64,000 nt of DNA from Paenibacillus mendelii (lineage in GTDB: Bacteria > Bacillota > Bacilli > Paenibacillales > Paenibacillaceae), in contig NZ_JANHOF010000014.1 in NCBI RefSeq assembly GCF_024498075.1, forward strand, positions 62,001 through 126,000. The letters run 5' to 3'. The stretch's first letter is position 1. The number at the start of each line of letters is the position of its first letter. The notes under the pieces are model-generated. The model was not told the origin of the DNA. It did not search any database and saw only the letters and a program-made list of their open reading frames with translations. A program made the translations under genes and the position numbers. Shown piece by piece: positions 45,300 through 56,281 of the stretch.

Positions 45300-46901
45300 T
45301 TATTTCTTAAAAGTCTCGTCGTAGGCTTTATTGATTAGCTCCAGAGCTCGGTCAGAGCCAAGTTTTTTAACCTGTGGTATAACTTTTGAATCCCAGGTAT
45401 CAATGCTTTGCTTACCGATAATCACATTTACCGAAGCTTCCTCTACATAGGTATCAATAGCAGTTTTGAGGTCGGTATATTCTTTTTTCTCATTCGTATC
45501 GCTAAATTTTGCATTAAAGGTTGCCTTGCCAAAGGCTTGGTTTTCTTCCATAAATGCTACCGATTTTTTCATGGCAGCACCAGTTAACTCATAATTATTA
45601 ATAGCGTCTTGATGTACAACACTGAAAAGGCCTTGGTCATTTAACCCCGAATTCTTGATGGTACCATTTGGTGTAGCAGCAGTTTGAAAATTCTTCAAAA
45701 ATTTCACAACACCATCGGAACTCTTTTCATAAGATTCGCCTTCGATACCAAATTGCATTGCATCGATACCTTCTGGGCTGTACGTCCAGTTCAGAAAATT
45801 AACCAATTCATCTTTGTATTTAGATTGGTTTGAAATCACTCGATAACTTTGGTAATAGCCACTTAAAACAACGGTACCAACTCTATTATTGTTGTAAGCT
45901 GGTTGAAGCATAGACGTAAATTCAAAGCCCTGTTGAATTTTGCTTCCCATTTGTTGAATGATCTCGTCGCCAGCTTGTGGGTAGTCAACGGTCACAAAAC
46001 CTTTGTTTGTAGCTAAGAGTTCATTCCATTCAGCATCTGTAATCGTAGCAAAGTTTGGATTTAATAAGCCTTCGGAATACAATTTATTCAAGTAAACCAA
46101 CGTATCCTTGTAGGCTTGACTTTCTGGACCGTACGTATATTTTTGCTCGGCTGGGTCAATAAAGAAAGAGTTGCTAGTTCCTCTAAAGTAAGCTTGGTTA
46201 CCAACTAAGTGAGACGTGCCCCATCTTACAAAATAGGGGTAAGAATCTGGGTAAAGTTTCTTCAGTTCAACTAGGGTCGTGTATAAATCGTCAAAAGTTT
46301 CGGGCTTCATGGATAGGTTGTGTTTTGCAAAAATATCACTTCTGGCCAAAAAACCTTCGTCGACACGATATGGCACATCATAGATTCTTGGGGCCCCATA
46401 ATATTTGCCGTTAGGCGAACGAGTTAGATCCATAGCAGGTGGATATTTTTCCAACATTGCTTTGTAAGAATCAAGCTTCCCTGCTTCCATATAAGGTGTC
46501 AAATCTACGAATGCTCCTTGTGGACCATAAAGGTCCCCATATTTTTGTCCGTCATATAACGTTATCAAATCCGGTAGTTCTCCAGATGCTATCATGGTAT
46601 TCAATTTCTCTGTATAGTCTGCACGGGCTACGGTAATGGGTTTGATTTTAATATTTGTGTACTTTTGAATTGTCTTAAAAATTTCTTCGTCGCCAGTGTA
46701 TGCGGTATTTGCCGTTGTAAACCAAGTAACTTCAATTGGTTTTGCGCTAATTTTTTCTGCTCCGCTGGCATTTGGGTCTGATGCCTGTTCATTAGTAGAA
46801 GCCGAAGAGTTTCCTGATGGTTCTGCGTTGTTGGACTTGCTGCTGCACCCTGAAACAAACAACATAATGATAGCTACAAATAAGACCAAAAATCTTTTCA
46901 T
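45300..46901 (-). CDS. Extracellular solute-binding lipoprotein (LplA-type)
   Basis: 533 aa from the ATG at 46901 (AAGGAGAG upstream). Lipoprotein signal KRFLVLFVAIIMLFVSGC with the lipobox VSGC, followed by a Ser/Asn-rich linker and a type-I sugar-binding fold (EVTWFTTANTAYTGDEEIF). It delivers an oligosaccharide to the permeases encoded just upstream in the same operon. Here the order is permease-permease-binding protein, the reverse of the 7039-10543 operon. Base composition is AT-rich, like its operon partners. Confidence 0.92.
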   Translation of the reverse strand: MKRFLVLFVAIIMLFVSGCSSKSNNAEPSGNSSASTNEQASDPNASGAEKISAKPIEVTWFTTANTAYTGDEEIFKTIQKYTNIKIKPITVARADYTEKLNTMIASGELPDLITLYDGQKYGDLYGPQGAFVDLTPYMEAGKLDSYKAMLEKYPPAMDLTRSPNGKYYGAPRIYDVPYRVDEGFLARSDIFAKHNLSMKPETFDDLYTTLVELKKLYPDSYPYFVRWGTSHLVGNQAYFRGTSNSFFIDPAEQKYTYGPESQAYKDTLVYLNKLYSEGLLNPNFATITDAEWNELLATNKGFVTVDYPQAGDEIIQQMGSKIQQGFEFTSMLQPAYNNNRVGTVVLSGYYQSYRVISNQSKYKDELVNFLNWTYSPEGIDAMQFGIEGESYEKSSDGVVKFLKNFQTAATPNGTIKNSGLNDQGLFSVVHQDAINNYELTGAAMKKSVAFMEENQAFGKATFNAKFSDTNEKKEYTDLKTAIDTYVEEASVNVIIGKQSIDTWDSKVIPQVKKLGSDRALELINKAYDETFKK

Positions 46902-46935
46902 GACCAATCTCTCCTTTTTAGTATATAATATTGGA

Positions 46936-47829
46936 TCATCCTTTTATTGAGCCAACCATAAGTCCCTTGACAAAGTACTTTTGGATAAAAGGATAAATAC
47001 ACATAATAGGAAGGGTAGTGATGGCAATGGATGCCATTTTTAAAGATTCCGTTGCAGAGTGAGTTAATTCAGCATAAGCGCCTTTATCGCTTAGATCTAC
47101 GGTTGCAGCTACCAAAATACTTCTTAAAATCATCTGCAAAGGATATTTTTCGACATCATTTAAGTAAATCAACGCAGAGAAATAATCATTCCAAATGCCA
47201 ACAGCTGTAAATAAGCCGATGGTTGCCAGGATTGGCTTGGAAAGTGGCAAAATGATTTTCACTAAAATTTGAGACTCAGTGGCCCCATCGATGTAAGCGG
47301 ATTCACTTAGGGTTTCCGGTATATTCCGAAAGAAGGATCTCATGAGAATAATGTTCCATGCGGTCAACGCCCCCGGAAGAACCATAACCCAAATGCTGTC
47401 TAGCAAATGTAGGGACTTATAAGCCAGAAAGGTTGGAATCATACCGCCACCCATAAACATGGTTATAATGTACACCTTGGAGATAAATGCACGCATTTGA
47501 AACTTATCTTTGGAAAGTGGATATGCTGTTATGGATGTGAAAAACAAGGTAAAAAACGTTCCAAGCGCAGTATACAAAATCGTGTTTCTATATGCCGAGA
47601 AAAAAACAGGTTGGTCAATCATGGTCTTGTATGCACCTAGGTCAAAACCTTTTGGATAAAAAGTAACTCTCCCCGCAATTACTTCTGCGGGATCGCTTAT
47701 AGACACAGACATAACGTAAGCAAAGGGATAGAGCATAACCAGTACAACAATAGCCAAAATGATGTACACAACGGAAAGCATGACCCGATCTTCTATTGGA
47801 TCTTTAATTCTGTTAGGATTTTTTTTCAT
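46936..47829 (-). CDS. Carbohydrate ABC transporter permease (LplC-type)
   Basis: 297 aa, six predicted helices. EAA loop in TLSESAYIDGATESQI then LPLSKPILATIGL; C-terminus KGLMVGSIKG, typical of LplC. It forms the channel with the 47834-48775 protein (4-bp gap). No ATPase gene is present. Sequence distinct from the first operon's permease, so it is a separate transporter rather than a duplication. Confidence 0.92.
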   Translation of the reverse strand: MKKNPNRIKDPIEDRVMLSVVYIILAIVVLVMLYPFAYVMSVSISDPAEVIAGRVTFYPKGFDLGAYKTMIDQPVFFSAYRNTILYTALGTFFTLFFTSITAYPLSKDKFQMRAFISKVYIITMFMGGGMIPTFLAYKSLHLLDSIWVMVLPGALTAWNIILMRSFFRNIPETLSESAYIDGATESQILVKIILPLSKPILATIGLFTAVGIWNDYFSALIYLNDVEKYPLQMILRSILVAATVDLSDKGAYAELTHSATESLKMASIAITTLPIMCIYPFIQKYFVKGLMVGSIKG

Positions 47830-47833
47830 GACA

Positions 47834-48775
47834 TCACCATAAACTTTCCTTTAGGAGTTTTCTGGAAAAATAGTTTGCTCCTAATAATAAAACAATGGAA
47901 ACCACACTGTTAAATAACCCAATAGCACTTGAAAATCCATAATCTTGGTCGATTATACCCTTACGGTAAACATAAGTAGAGATAACATCGGCAACGTCAT
48001 AGGTGGCAGGGCTATACATTAACAGAATTTTATCGAATCCAACGCTGACAATATTGCCAACTGCTAAAATTAACAAGGTAATGATGGTTGGGCGGAGGCC
48101 GGGCAGCGTAATATGAAAAATCTGTTTGAACCTAGAACAGCCATCCATCTTAGCCGCATCATACATTTCTGTGTCAATCCCTGTAATGGCCGCCAAGTAG
48201 AGTATGCTGGAATAACCAACTCCCTGCCAAATACTTGAGCCAATATACAAGCTTCTAAAGTAATCGGATTCGTTAAAAAATTGGATAGGGGCAACATCGA
48301 CTATTGCTAACAATTCATTTACAATACCACTACCACTAAACACGGATTTCATAATGCCCACAATGACAACAACCGAAATAAAATAAGGTAAATACGTAAC
48401 GGTTTGAACAAATCTCTTAATTTTTGGATGTGCCATTTCGTTAATCAACAAAGCCAGAACAATGGGTGCGGGAAAAGTCCACAGCAAGTTAAAAAGACCA
48501 AGAACAAACGTATTTTTTATAATTCTAATAAAGTTGGGATCATTAAAAAACCGTATGAAGTTATCAAAGCCAATCCATTCAGAGCCTCTAATCCCTAAAA
48601 ACAAACTGTAATTTTGAAAAGCAGTTACGATACCGACCATGGGATAATAAGCAAACAAGGCAATCATGATTAACCCTGGAAGCGACATAAGCATAATAAA
48701 GCGGTTACATTTCCAATCATATTTAAATTTTGAAATAAATGACATTTTAGTTATTTTTTCGGTAGTCGCCGACAA
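47834..48775 (-). CDS. Carbohydrate ABC transporter permease (LplB-type)
   Basis: 313 aa, six helices. EAA loop DTEMYDAAKMDGCSRFKQ and ITLPGLRPTIITLLILAVG. First intact gene of the AT-rich operon. It lies immediately downstream of the duplicated promoter segment, from which it is probably transcribed. The leader includes the dead Gfo/Idh fragment. Confidence 0.92.
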   Translation of the reverse strand: MSATTEKITKMSFISKFKYDWKCNRFIMLMSLPGLIMIALFAYYPMVGIVTAFQNYSLFLGIRGSEWIGFDNFIRFFNDPNFIRIIKNTFVLGLFNLLWTFPAPIVLALLINEMAHPKIKRFVQTVTYLPYFISVVVIVGIMKSVFSGSGIVNELLAIVDVAPIQFFNESDYFRSLYIGSSIWQGVGYSSILYLAAITGIDTEMYDAAKMDGCSRFKQIFHITLPGLRPTIITLLILAVGNIVSVGFDKILLMYSPATYDVADVISTYVYRKGIIDQDYGFSSAIGLFNSVVSIVLLLGANYFSRKLLKESLW

Positions 48776-48821
48776 AAGCTCACCTCATTTCATCATTTTG
48801 TTGTTTATCGCTATATGCCCA

Positions 48822-48988
48822 TCTTTCTGTAGGAAGACCATGGGCTTCAGTGAACTTTGCCCTCCGTTCGGGGTCAGCTTCCGATGCAGTGACAAATTTG
48901 AGTTCGTGCGGATTATAGAGCGAATACGGTGTATAACTTTTGCCCCGCGCGCACCCGATCCAATCAAAATGGCTGTCAGTTACTTTAT
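48822..48988 (-). pseudogene. Truncated second copy of the Gfo/Idh gene start
   Basis: Encodes PYSLYNPHELKFV, SEADPERRAKFTEAHGLPTER, almost the same as residues 20-55 of the 39218-40507 protein. The start codon has become ATA (48986-48988) and codon 3 a TAA, so it is not translated. Homology ends at about 48822, 47 bp before the permease start. Confidence 0.88.
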
Positions 48989-49111
48989 GTTCGATCCTCT
49001 CCTTGTCATCCTTACTTGAAAATTGTGTACCAGCCAAACACCGCTTGGTTTCATTTGGCGTATCACTTAGACCCCATTCATTTTTTGCGCCAAATTCCTT
49101 TCAATACGGTT

Positions 49112-49159
49112 ATATTAATTGGAATAACCACCATTGTCAACGGATCTTTTGGATCCAAA
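49112..49159 (-). promoter_or_regulatory. Duplicated promoter now in front of the transporter operon
   Basis: -35 TTGACA (49135-49140), 17-bp spacer, -10 TAATAT (49112-49117) on the minus strand, closer to consensus than copy A. The perfect palindrome TTTGGATCCAAA (49148-49159) lies just upstream. Confidence 0.65.
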
Positions 49160-49338
49160 TTTAGTATGATCAAGATAAACGAACCGATAGTGCCAGGCAA
49201 AATAACGGTTTTTCACACCTCAAGTTCAACAGCTTTGGAAAAAATCATCTTCCCGGTCGAATGAATACCGGCAATTGAAGCCCGGGCATTCTGTTGCTTT
49301 TTTCCATATTTCAGTAGTCAAAAACATGCATTTGCTGA

Positions 49339-49512
49339 ATACGATCTGGCTATGTTGAAGCTCAAACAGAGCGTATTAAGAGTTTATCGGGCGGTATAAC
49401 TACAAACGATTATAAATACAGCCCTAAAGTAACCATCTATAAAGACAGGGCATCATATTACATGATCGTCGACGGCGTTGATAAAAAAGTCAAAGTCCAA
49501 CGGATAAAGTAA
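49339..49512 (+). pseudogene. C-terminal fragment of an unknown small protein
   Basis: Open from 49339 to TAA at 49510-49512: VEAQTERIKSLSGGITTND, then SPKVTIYKDRASYYMIVDGV and a Lys-rich end. The reading is clearly protein-like, but it is preceded by stops and lacks a start, so the 5' part is lost. It lies 4 bp ahead of the small membrane protein, as part of a remnant upstream of the integrase. Confidence 0.5.
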
Positions 49513-49516
49513 CGCG

Positions 49517-49678
49517 ATGAACAGAATTCCGTGGCTGTGGATAATCGTTTTTGCAGTTTTATCAGGTTTATTTGGATAATATGCCAAACCCGAATGTACG
49601 TTTATTACGCACTCTGTTATGTTCTAGGTTTGATTGTGGCAATAATCGCAGGTTCAAAACTGAACAAAAGAACCACCT
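49517..49678 (+). pseudogene. Small two-helix membrane protein, frameshifted
   Basis: ATG at 49517 gives MNRIPWLWIIVFAVLSGLFG then a stop. A second hydrophobic stretch, YALCYVLGLIVAIIAGSKLNK, continues in a different frame from about 49590. The two helices plausibly belonged to one protein of about 50 residues. Function unknown. Confidence 0.45.
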
Positions 49679-49684
49679 ACCTAA

Positions 49685-50757
49685 GCGTGGTACTTTACCA
49701 TCTCTCTCGGTCGAGATCCGCTAACCGACAAGCAAAAGCAGCTGCGAAAAGTGGGCGGTAAGCAAAGAAAGAAGCTCACCGCGGCGGCTGCACTTGAGCA
49801 TGAATTAGCCAAAGGAACGTTTGTGAGAGAGACTGAAATGACTTTCGGTACATTTTCTCAGGACTAGCTAGAGAAGCATAACAAGGGCGTTAAGCTAGGA
49901 ACAAAACGAGTACGCGAGAAGGAAATTAATTTACTGAACATCTACTTTGAGAATGCTAGGCTCGAGGACATAACCAAAAAGGCGTATCAAGAAGCACTTG
50001 ATAATCTAATCGTACGGCCTCGGAAAATGAGAAAGGGTACTGAGTACGGTTATGCCTACACCACCGTCACAGGAGCCCACGGGACCGACCGGATGATTTT
50101 TTCAAAGGCAAAAGAGTTCGACATGATTATTATAGATCCTACGGAGTTTGCGAAGGTTACACGGCCACAGAAGACCGTTGAGGAACTGGAGAACGAAGAT
50201 GATATTCCGAAGTACCTAGAAAAAGAAGAGCTCTCCTTATTCTTAAGGACAGCTCAAGATCATGGTTATGATTTAGATTATACAATGTTACAACCCAACG
50301 AACAATGCCGTGAAATTCGAACTCGTACCACCAAAGACTAAAAGTTCAAAAAGAGAAATAGACTTAGAGCCAATTGTAATCGTTGAACTAATAAAGCATC
50401 GTGTGCAGCAAAGGATATTTAGAAGGGCGATTCGTGACCGTTACTTCGATGAGGATTATGTGTTTGCGATGCCCGGCAAACATCCGGGATATCCCATCTT
50501 CATTAAAACCATCGGTAATCGAATGACACGCCTTTTAAAGCTCGCTGAGCTGAACACAGCCCTTAACCCCTCACTCACTCCGGCACACGCATACATCACT
50601 TCTTGCGGAAGCTGGTGCTAGCCTGGAGGAGATCATGGAGCGATTAGGGCATAAAGATGATGATGTAACTAAAAGCGTCTACCTACACGTAACTAAAGAT
50701 CGCAAGAAAGAGGCTTCGAGAAAGTTTGGTCAGCTGATGAAGAACATCACATCCTAA
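49685..50757 (+). pseudogene. int: Tyrosine recombinase (phage/ICE-type integrase), broken
   Basis: N-terminal arm-binding domain WYFTISLGRDPLTDKQKQ, an in-frame TAG near 49867, a SAM-like core-binding domain (LNIYFENARLEDITKKAYQE), and PKYLEKEELSLFLRTAQDHG. A deletion follows that removes the first catalytic Arg. The frame then shifts (FELVPPKTKSSKREIDLEP) and shifts again near 50590. The end HTHTSLLAEAGASLEEIMER, LGHKDDDVTKSVYLHV carries the HxxR-like/His-Tyr boxes. It is inactive. The 3' end lies 100 bp from the groEL stop; repeated ATGACCAA words occur at 50757-50812. Confidence 0.85.
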
Positions 50758-50822
50758 TGACCAAAATGACCAATTTTATGAGCACGATGACCAAATTATG
50801 ACCAAATGACCATAAGACAAAG

Positions 50823-50850
50823 AAAAAACCCCTTATAATCAAGGGGTTTT
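50823..50850. terminator. Terminator of groEL (and of the integrase)
   Basis: AACCCCTT/AAGGGGTT stem with a 6-nt loop and A/T tracts on both sides, just past the groEL stop. Confidence 0.9.
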
Positions 50851-50858
50851 CGTCTTTT

Positions 50859-52923
<2,065 letters not shown>

Positions 52924-52926
52924 TTA

Positions 52927-52953
52927 TTAGCACTCGCAACTGTTAAGTGCTAA
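52927..52953. promoter_or_regulatory. CIRCE operator (HrcA site)
   Basis: TTAGCACTC (52927-52935), 9-nt spacer, AAGTGCTAA (52945-52953), one mismatch from the consensus inverted repeat. It is placed between the promoter and groES, so heat-shock repression by HrcA is expected. Confidence 0.95.
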
Positions 52954-52965
52954 TAACCATTTCTA

Positions 52966-52994
52966 ATAATACCGATTTTGGATTCTAATTTCAA
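52966..52994 (-). promoter_or_regulatory. groESL sigma-A promoter
   Basis: -35 TTGAAA (52989-52994), 17-bp spacer, -10 TATTAT (52966-52971), directly upstream of CIRCE. Confidence 0.85.
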
Positions 52995-53436
52995 GTGGTT
53001 CGTATTTATTTAACATGATTTTTACGGTTTATCCATCGTAGCTAGATTCCTCAGGCAGCCTCCAAAGGCGAATAGGACGGCAAATATAAAGAGGAGATGA
53101 CTTGTCCGTCTCCTCCCCTCTGGCTCTAGCCCCTGTCTCCTTCTTTTGTGGATCATCTTGCCTCTATCACGGGTAATCGAAGAATCGTCATTAACGCCTA
53201 AGGCTCCGTCTTGCGTGGATCAGACAAATAGATTTCATGATGCAGCCCATTTTTAATTAGTCCATGCTCTCTCATGACAGCAGTCTGTCACGATTTTGCG
53301 GGTCAAAGCCTCAACGAAAAAGAAAAAACCTGCTGATCGTCATCAACAGGTTTCGAATCCATATTCGCCTTCTACCAACTGCTAGTTGTGGATCAATCGC
53401 GGTGATTCTCGTACTTTGTTCCTTGTTGTCGGGCCC
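52995..53436. other. Intergenic region between groES promoter and tatC
   Basis: About 440 bp with no recognisable gene. It holds only the tatC terminator at 53322-53354. Short open frames have no start signals. Confidence 0.6.
53322..53354 (-). terminator. Terminator after tatC
   Basis: AAACCTG/CAGGTTT stem with a 14-nt loop, then TTTTTTCTTTTTC on the minus strand, about 85 bp past the tatC stop. Confidence 0.75.
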
Positions 53437-54228
53437 CTATATACTACCCTTCGCGTACTCTTCCTCCCAAGCCGCATCGGCCTTCAGCTGTTTGCGGTAC
53501 ACGATTCCGGACATCAGGACGCTTACTTCATACAGTAGAATCAGCGGTACGGCGACGAGTATGTCGGATATGAAATCCGGCGGGGTGATCATAGTCCCGA
53601 CTATAATTAGAATTAAATAGGCAATTCGTCGCATCTTGCGAAGCCGCATCGGCGTCAATATCCGCAGCTTCGTCAGAAACATAATAACGATCGGCAGCTC
53701 GAAGAGCAGAGAAATCGGAATAAGGATGTTGAACATGAAAGCAAAATACTGCGTAATCCCATAAGTCTCTTCCAAATCCAGATGTTTGGCCACATCCGTC
53801 GTGAAGTTAAACGCCATTGGAAACACGACAAAATAGGAAAATGCCAATCCCAATAAAAAGAGCACCAGCGCAAGCGGTACGAAACCGAGCGCAGCACGCT
53901 GCTCCTTCACTCGCAGAGCCGGCTTAACGAATGCCCACATCTGATAAAAAGCTACCGGTATGACCAGTACAAGCGCGATGACAAGCGCAAACTTCATATA
54001 CATACTAATACCGTCCCATAGTGAGAACGCGTGAAGAGGAAGACCGGCTACCGGCTCTTGCTTCATTAAGTACTCGTATGCCGGATCCGCCAGCACCAGT
54101 CCGACAATCATGCCGAGTACGAGAACGACAAGAATCCAAATCAATCTGCGGCGAAACTCGCCGACATGTTCGAATAACGTCATCGCGAGCTCTTCGCGTG
54201 AGGACGACTTCTCTTCGGATTCGCTCAT
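53437..54228 (-). CDS. tatC: Twin-arginine translocase subunit TatC
   Basis: 263 aa from the ATG at 54228; the open frame up to 54273 has no start signal. Six membrane helices. The conserved N-terminal E in FEHVGEFRRRLIWILVVLVL and the family hallmark FQMWAFVKPAL-type loop (PVAFYQMWAFVKPALRVKEQ) recognise the Tat signal peptide. It works with TatA (54386-54616) to export folded proteins. Classic tatA-tatC pair in this region of Paenibacillus chromosomes. Confidence 0.97.
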   Translation of the reverse strand: MSESEEKSSSREELAMTLFEHVGEFRRRLIWILVVLVLGMIVGLVLADPAYEYLMKQEPVAGLPLHAFSLWDGISMYMKFALVIALVLVIPVAFYQMWAFVKPALRVKEQRAALGFVPLALVLFLLGLAFSYFVVFPMAFNFTTDVAKHLDLEETYGITQYFAFMFNILIPISLLFELPIVIMFLTKLRILTPMRLRKMRRIAYLILIIVGTMITPPDFISDILVAVPLILLYEVSVLMSGIVYRKQLKADAAWEEEYAKGSI

Positions 54229-54367
54229 TGTACCTCTTCCTCTCTTCCTGCCCGCCATCTTGCAGCAGCTCATTGATTCGGTTCCCGCCTAAGAGCGATT
54301 TCAGCCGCCCTGTGGAACAAGTCCATCATCCATATTGATCAACATCTTATGTATCGTCGCTTGCCAC

Positions 54368-54404
54368 AAAAAAAGCGATCCCCAATTACTCCGGGAGCCG
54401 CTTA
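54368..54404 (-). terminator. Terminator overlapping the tatA stop
   Basis: AAGCGGCTCCC / GGGATCGCTT stem (two bulges) followed by seven T on the minus strand. The TAA stop of tatA lies in the loop, so tatC may be expressed only partly from this transcript. Confidence 0.7.
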
Positions 54405-54616
54405 TTGTCCACTTGATCGTCCGTCTTCCGATTCACTTCAACCCGGCTCGCATCTCTGCGATCGTCATCGTCCATCAGGTCTTTAGCGCCAGCCTTGAAT
54501 TCCTTCAGCGTCCGGCCGAAAGCGCGGCCAAGCTCGGGAAGCTTATTCGGACCAAATAACAGCAAGGCAACCAATACAATGAGAATAAAACCTGTAACAC
54601 CAATGCCACCTAGCAT
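54386..54616 (-). CDS. tatA: Twin-arginine translocase subunit TatA/TatE
   Basis: 76 aa from the ATG at 54616 (GGAGG 7 nt upstream; the GTG two codons earlier is too close). One membrane helix (GFILIVLVALLLFG), then the hinge FGPNKLPELGRAFGRTLKEF and an amphipathic, acidic tail, the standard TatA form. It makes the protein-conducting pore with TatC. A terminator hairpin overlaps its stop. Confidence 0.96.
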   Translation of the reverse strand: MLGGIGVTGFILIVLVALLLFGPNKLPELGRAFGRTLKEFKAGAKDLMDDDDRRDASRVEVNRKTDDQVDNKRLPE

Positions 54617-54719
54617 ATCCACACCTCCATCTAATTAAATTTTGCAAAAAATCTAGTACGTCTACCGTTAGCAGCTTAACTCGCTCTCCAAACGGTCTGT
54701 TGTCGTACACTAATGTCTA

Positions 54720-55751
54720 TTAACAACCGTTCAGCCCACCATAGCCCATGCGGACAATATCCTCTCTTCTTATCGTGTCGCCCGCCAGCACACGCGGCAG
54801 CAGCACGTTGAAAGAAGTATACGGATCATGCATGACGCAGCCGGGAAGTCCCATAATAGGCACGTCCTGTATGTAGCCCATCAGAAGCATCGAACCAGGA
54901 AGCATCGGCGTACCGTAGCTGACAATTTGTGCCCCCGCCTCTGTGATGGCAGCCGGCGTGCGGTCATCCGGATCGACGGACATACCGCCTGTCACTAGTA
55001 TCATATCATAACCCTGCGCAAGCAAGTAATGTATTTCTTTGACAATAGTTTGACGATCGTCAGGCGTGAAGCGCTGCTCTGCTACCTCAGAGCCATAGGA
55101 CTCCACAATTCGGCGCACGGCCGGTCCGAACTTATCCTCGATGCGGCCTGAGTACACTTCTCCGCCTGTGGTCAACAGCCCGATGCGAATCTGGCGCAGC
55201 GGTCGCACGCGAAGCGGGCTGCGTCCTTCATGCTGCATACGATAGTTCGCAATCATGGCTTCCACCCGATTAACCTTGTCCTCGGATACAAAGAGAGGAA
55301 TGACGCGCGTAGCCGCAAGCTGACCCCCTGGCATGACGACAGAATGGGCCTTTAAAGTAGCGAGAGCGATCTCGCCGATCTCATTAATGCTGTGAACAAG
55401 CTCCGCATCAATCTCGGCCAAGCCCGGAACTGCCAAGTCTGATTTAATCGCGACCTTACCTTCATGCGGTTCCGTCAGCTTCGTTCCTTCTCCCTGCAGA
55501 GCAGCCGCCATCCGCTGGGCCGCATCATCCTCATGGAGCTCGCCTTCGCCCAGCTCCATGATGTAGATGTGTTCCTTGCCGATATCAAGCAGCCTGGGGA
55601 TATCTGTTTTCGTAATAACATGGCCTTTCTTGAAGAGCCGTCCTTTGAATTGGCCGGGCACGATTTGCGTCAAATCATGAGCCAAGCGAAGACCAATCGC
55701 TTCCCCTACCGGCACTTCCTTCAGTACGGTGCCATTCTTAAGCTCACTCAT
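54720..55751 (-). CDS. Molybdopterin-binding (MoeA/MogA-like) protein
   Basis: 343 aa. The C-terminal half (about 185-330) is a MoCF_biosynth/MPT-binding domain: RIGLLTTGGEVYSGRI, DMILVTGGMSVDPDDRTPAA and IMGLPGCVMHDPYTSF. The N-terminal half differs from MoeA domain 1, so I do not call it moeA. It starts within the end of the mogA-like gene (ATGA overlap) and belongs to the moaC-mogA molybdenum cofactor cluster. It probably binds molybdopterin for molybdate insertion or regulation. No molybdoenzyme gene is in the window. Confidence 0.85.
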   Translation of the reverse strand: MSELKNGTVLKEVPVGEAIGLRLAHDLTQIVPGQFKGRLFKKGHVITKTDIPRLLDIGKEHIYIMELGEGELHEDDAAQRMAAALQGEGTKLTEPHEGKVAIKSDLAVPGLAEIDAELVHSINEIGEIALATLKAHSVVMPGGQLAATRVIPLFVSEDKVNRVEAMIANYRMQHEGRSPLRVRPLRQIRIGLLTTGGEVYSGRIEDKFGPAVRRIVESYGSEVAEQRFTPDDRQTIVKEIHYLLAQGYDMILVTGGMSVDPDDRTPAAITEAGAQIVSYGTPMLPGSMLLMGYIQDVPIMGLPGCVMHDPYTSFNVLLPRVLAGDTIRREDIVRMGYGGLNGC

Positions 55752-56242
55752 GCGTTATGGTCTCCCATCCGTCCGGATAAAATCGCCAAGGCATGCGGAA
55801 GCTGATCCATAATCGCCATTAGATTCTCGTGGACGCCCTTCGGGCTTCCCGGCAGATTCACAATGAGCGTCCGCCCTCGAATGCCGCAAACACCGCGGGA
55901 GAGCATCGCTTGACGCGTCTTCTGCATGGCGCCAAGGCGCATCGCTTCAGCCAAGCCTGGAACAATGCGGTCAATCACCTTCAATGTCGCTTCCGGGGTC
56001 AGATCACGCATCGCCAGCCCTGTGCCGCCTGTCGTTACGACAAGATCAGCTTTGTAATAATCCGTCATTTCAATAAGTGCCGCCATAATTTCGTCCTGCT
56101 CGTCAGGCACGATGCGGTAGTCGACGATCTCGCCGCCCAGCTCTTCCTCCACCAATTCCCGGATAACCTGTGCGCTCGTATCTTCACGTTCGCCTCGTGA
56201 GCCTTTGTCGCTTGCCGTCAGCACGGCCACTTTCCACCGCAT
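55748..56242 (-). CDS. mog: MogA/MoaB family molybdenum cofactor protein
   Basis: 164 aa, full length for the family. MPT-binding motifs VAVLTASDKGSRGEREDTSA, ADLVVTTGGTGLAMRDLTPE and TLIVNLPGSPKGVHENL. It adenylylates molybdopterin ahead of molybdate insertion (MogA) or is the MoaB paralogue; these are not easily told apart. GGGGGAGA lies upstream. The gene couples by a 4-bp overlap to the downstream MPT-binding gene. Confidence 0.93.
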   Translation of the reverse strand: MRWKVAVLTASDKGSRGEREDTSAQVIRELVEEELGGEIVDYRIVPDEQDEIMAALIEMTDYYKADLVVTTGGTGLAMRDLTPEATLKVIDRIVPGLAEAMRLGAMQKTRQAMLSRGVCGIRGRTLIVNLPGSPKGVHENLMAIMDQLPHALAILSGRMGDHNA

Positions 56243-56281
56243 GAACTCTCCCCCAATCGCCTACGATAATTTCCGCTATTC

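Larger units (their letters stand above)
48822..49172. repeat. Direct repeat copy B of the Gfo/Idh start and promoter
   Basis: Same orientation as copy A (40341-40678), with scattered substitutions and small indels. About 8.1 kb lies between the copies. Recombination between them would delete or duplicate the LacI gene and the whole transporter operon. Confidence 0.88.

Noticed and set aside
54720-55751. Calling this gene moeA
   Set aside because: Only the molybdopterin-binding domain is shared. The N-terminal half does not show MoeA domain order.
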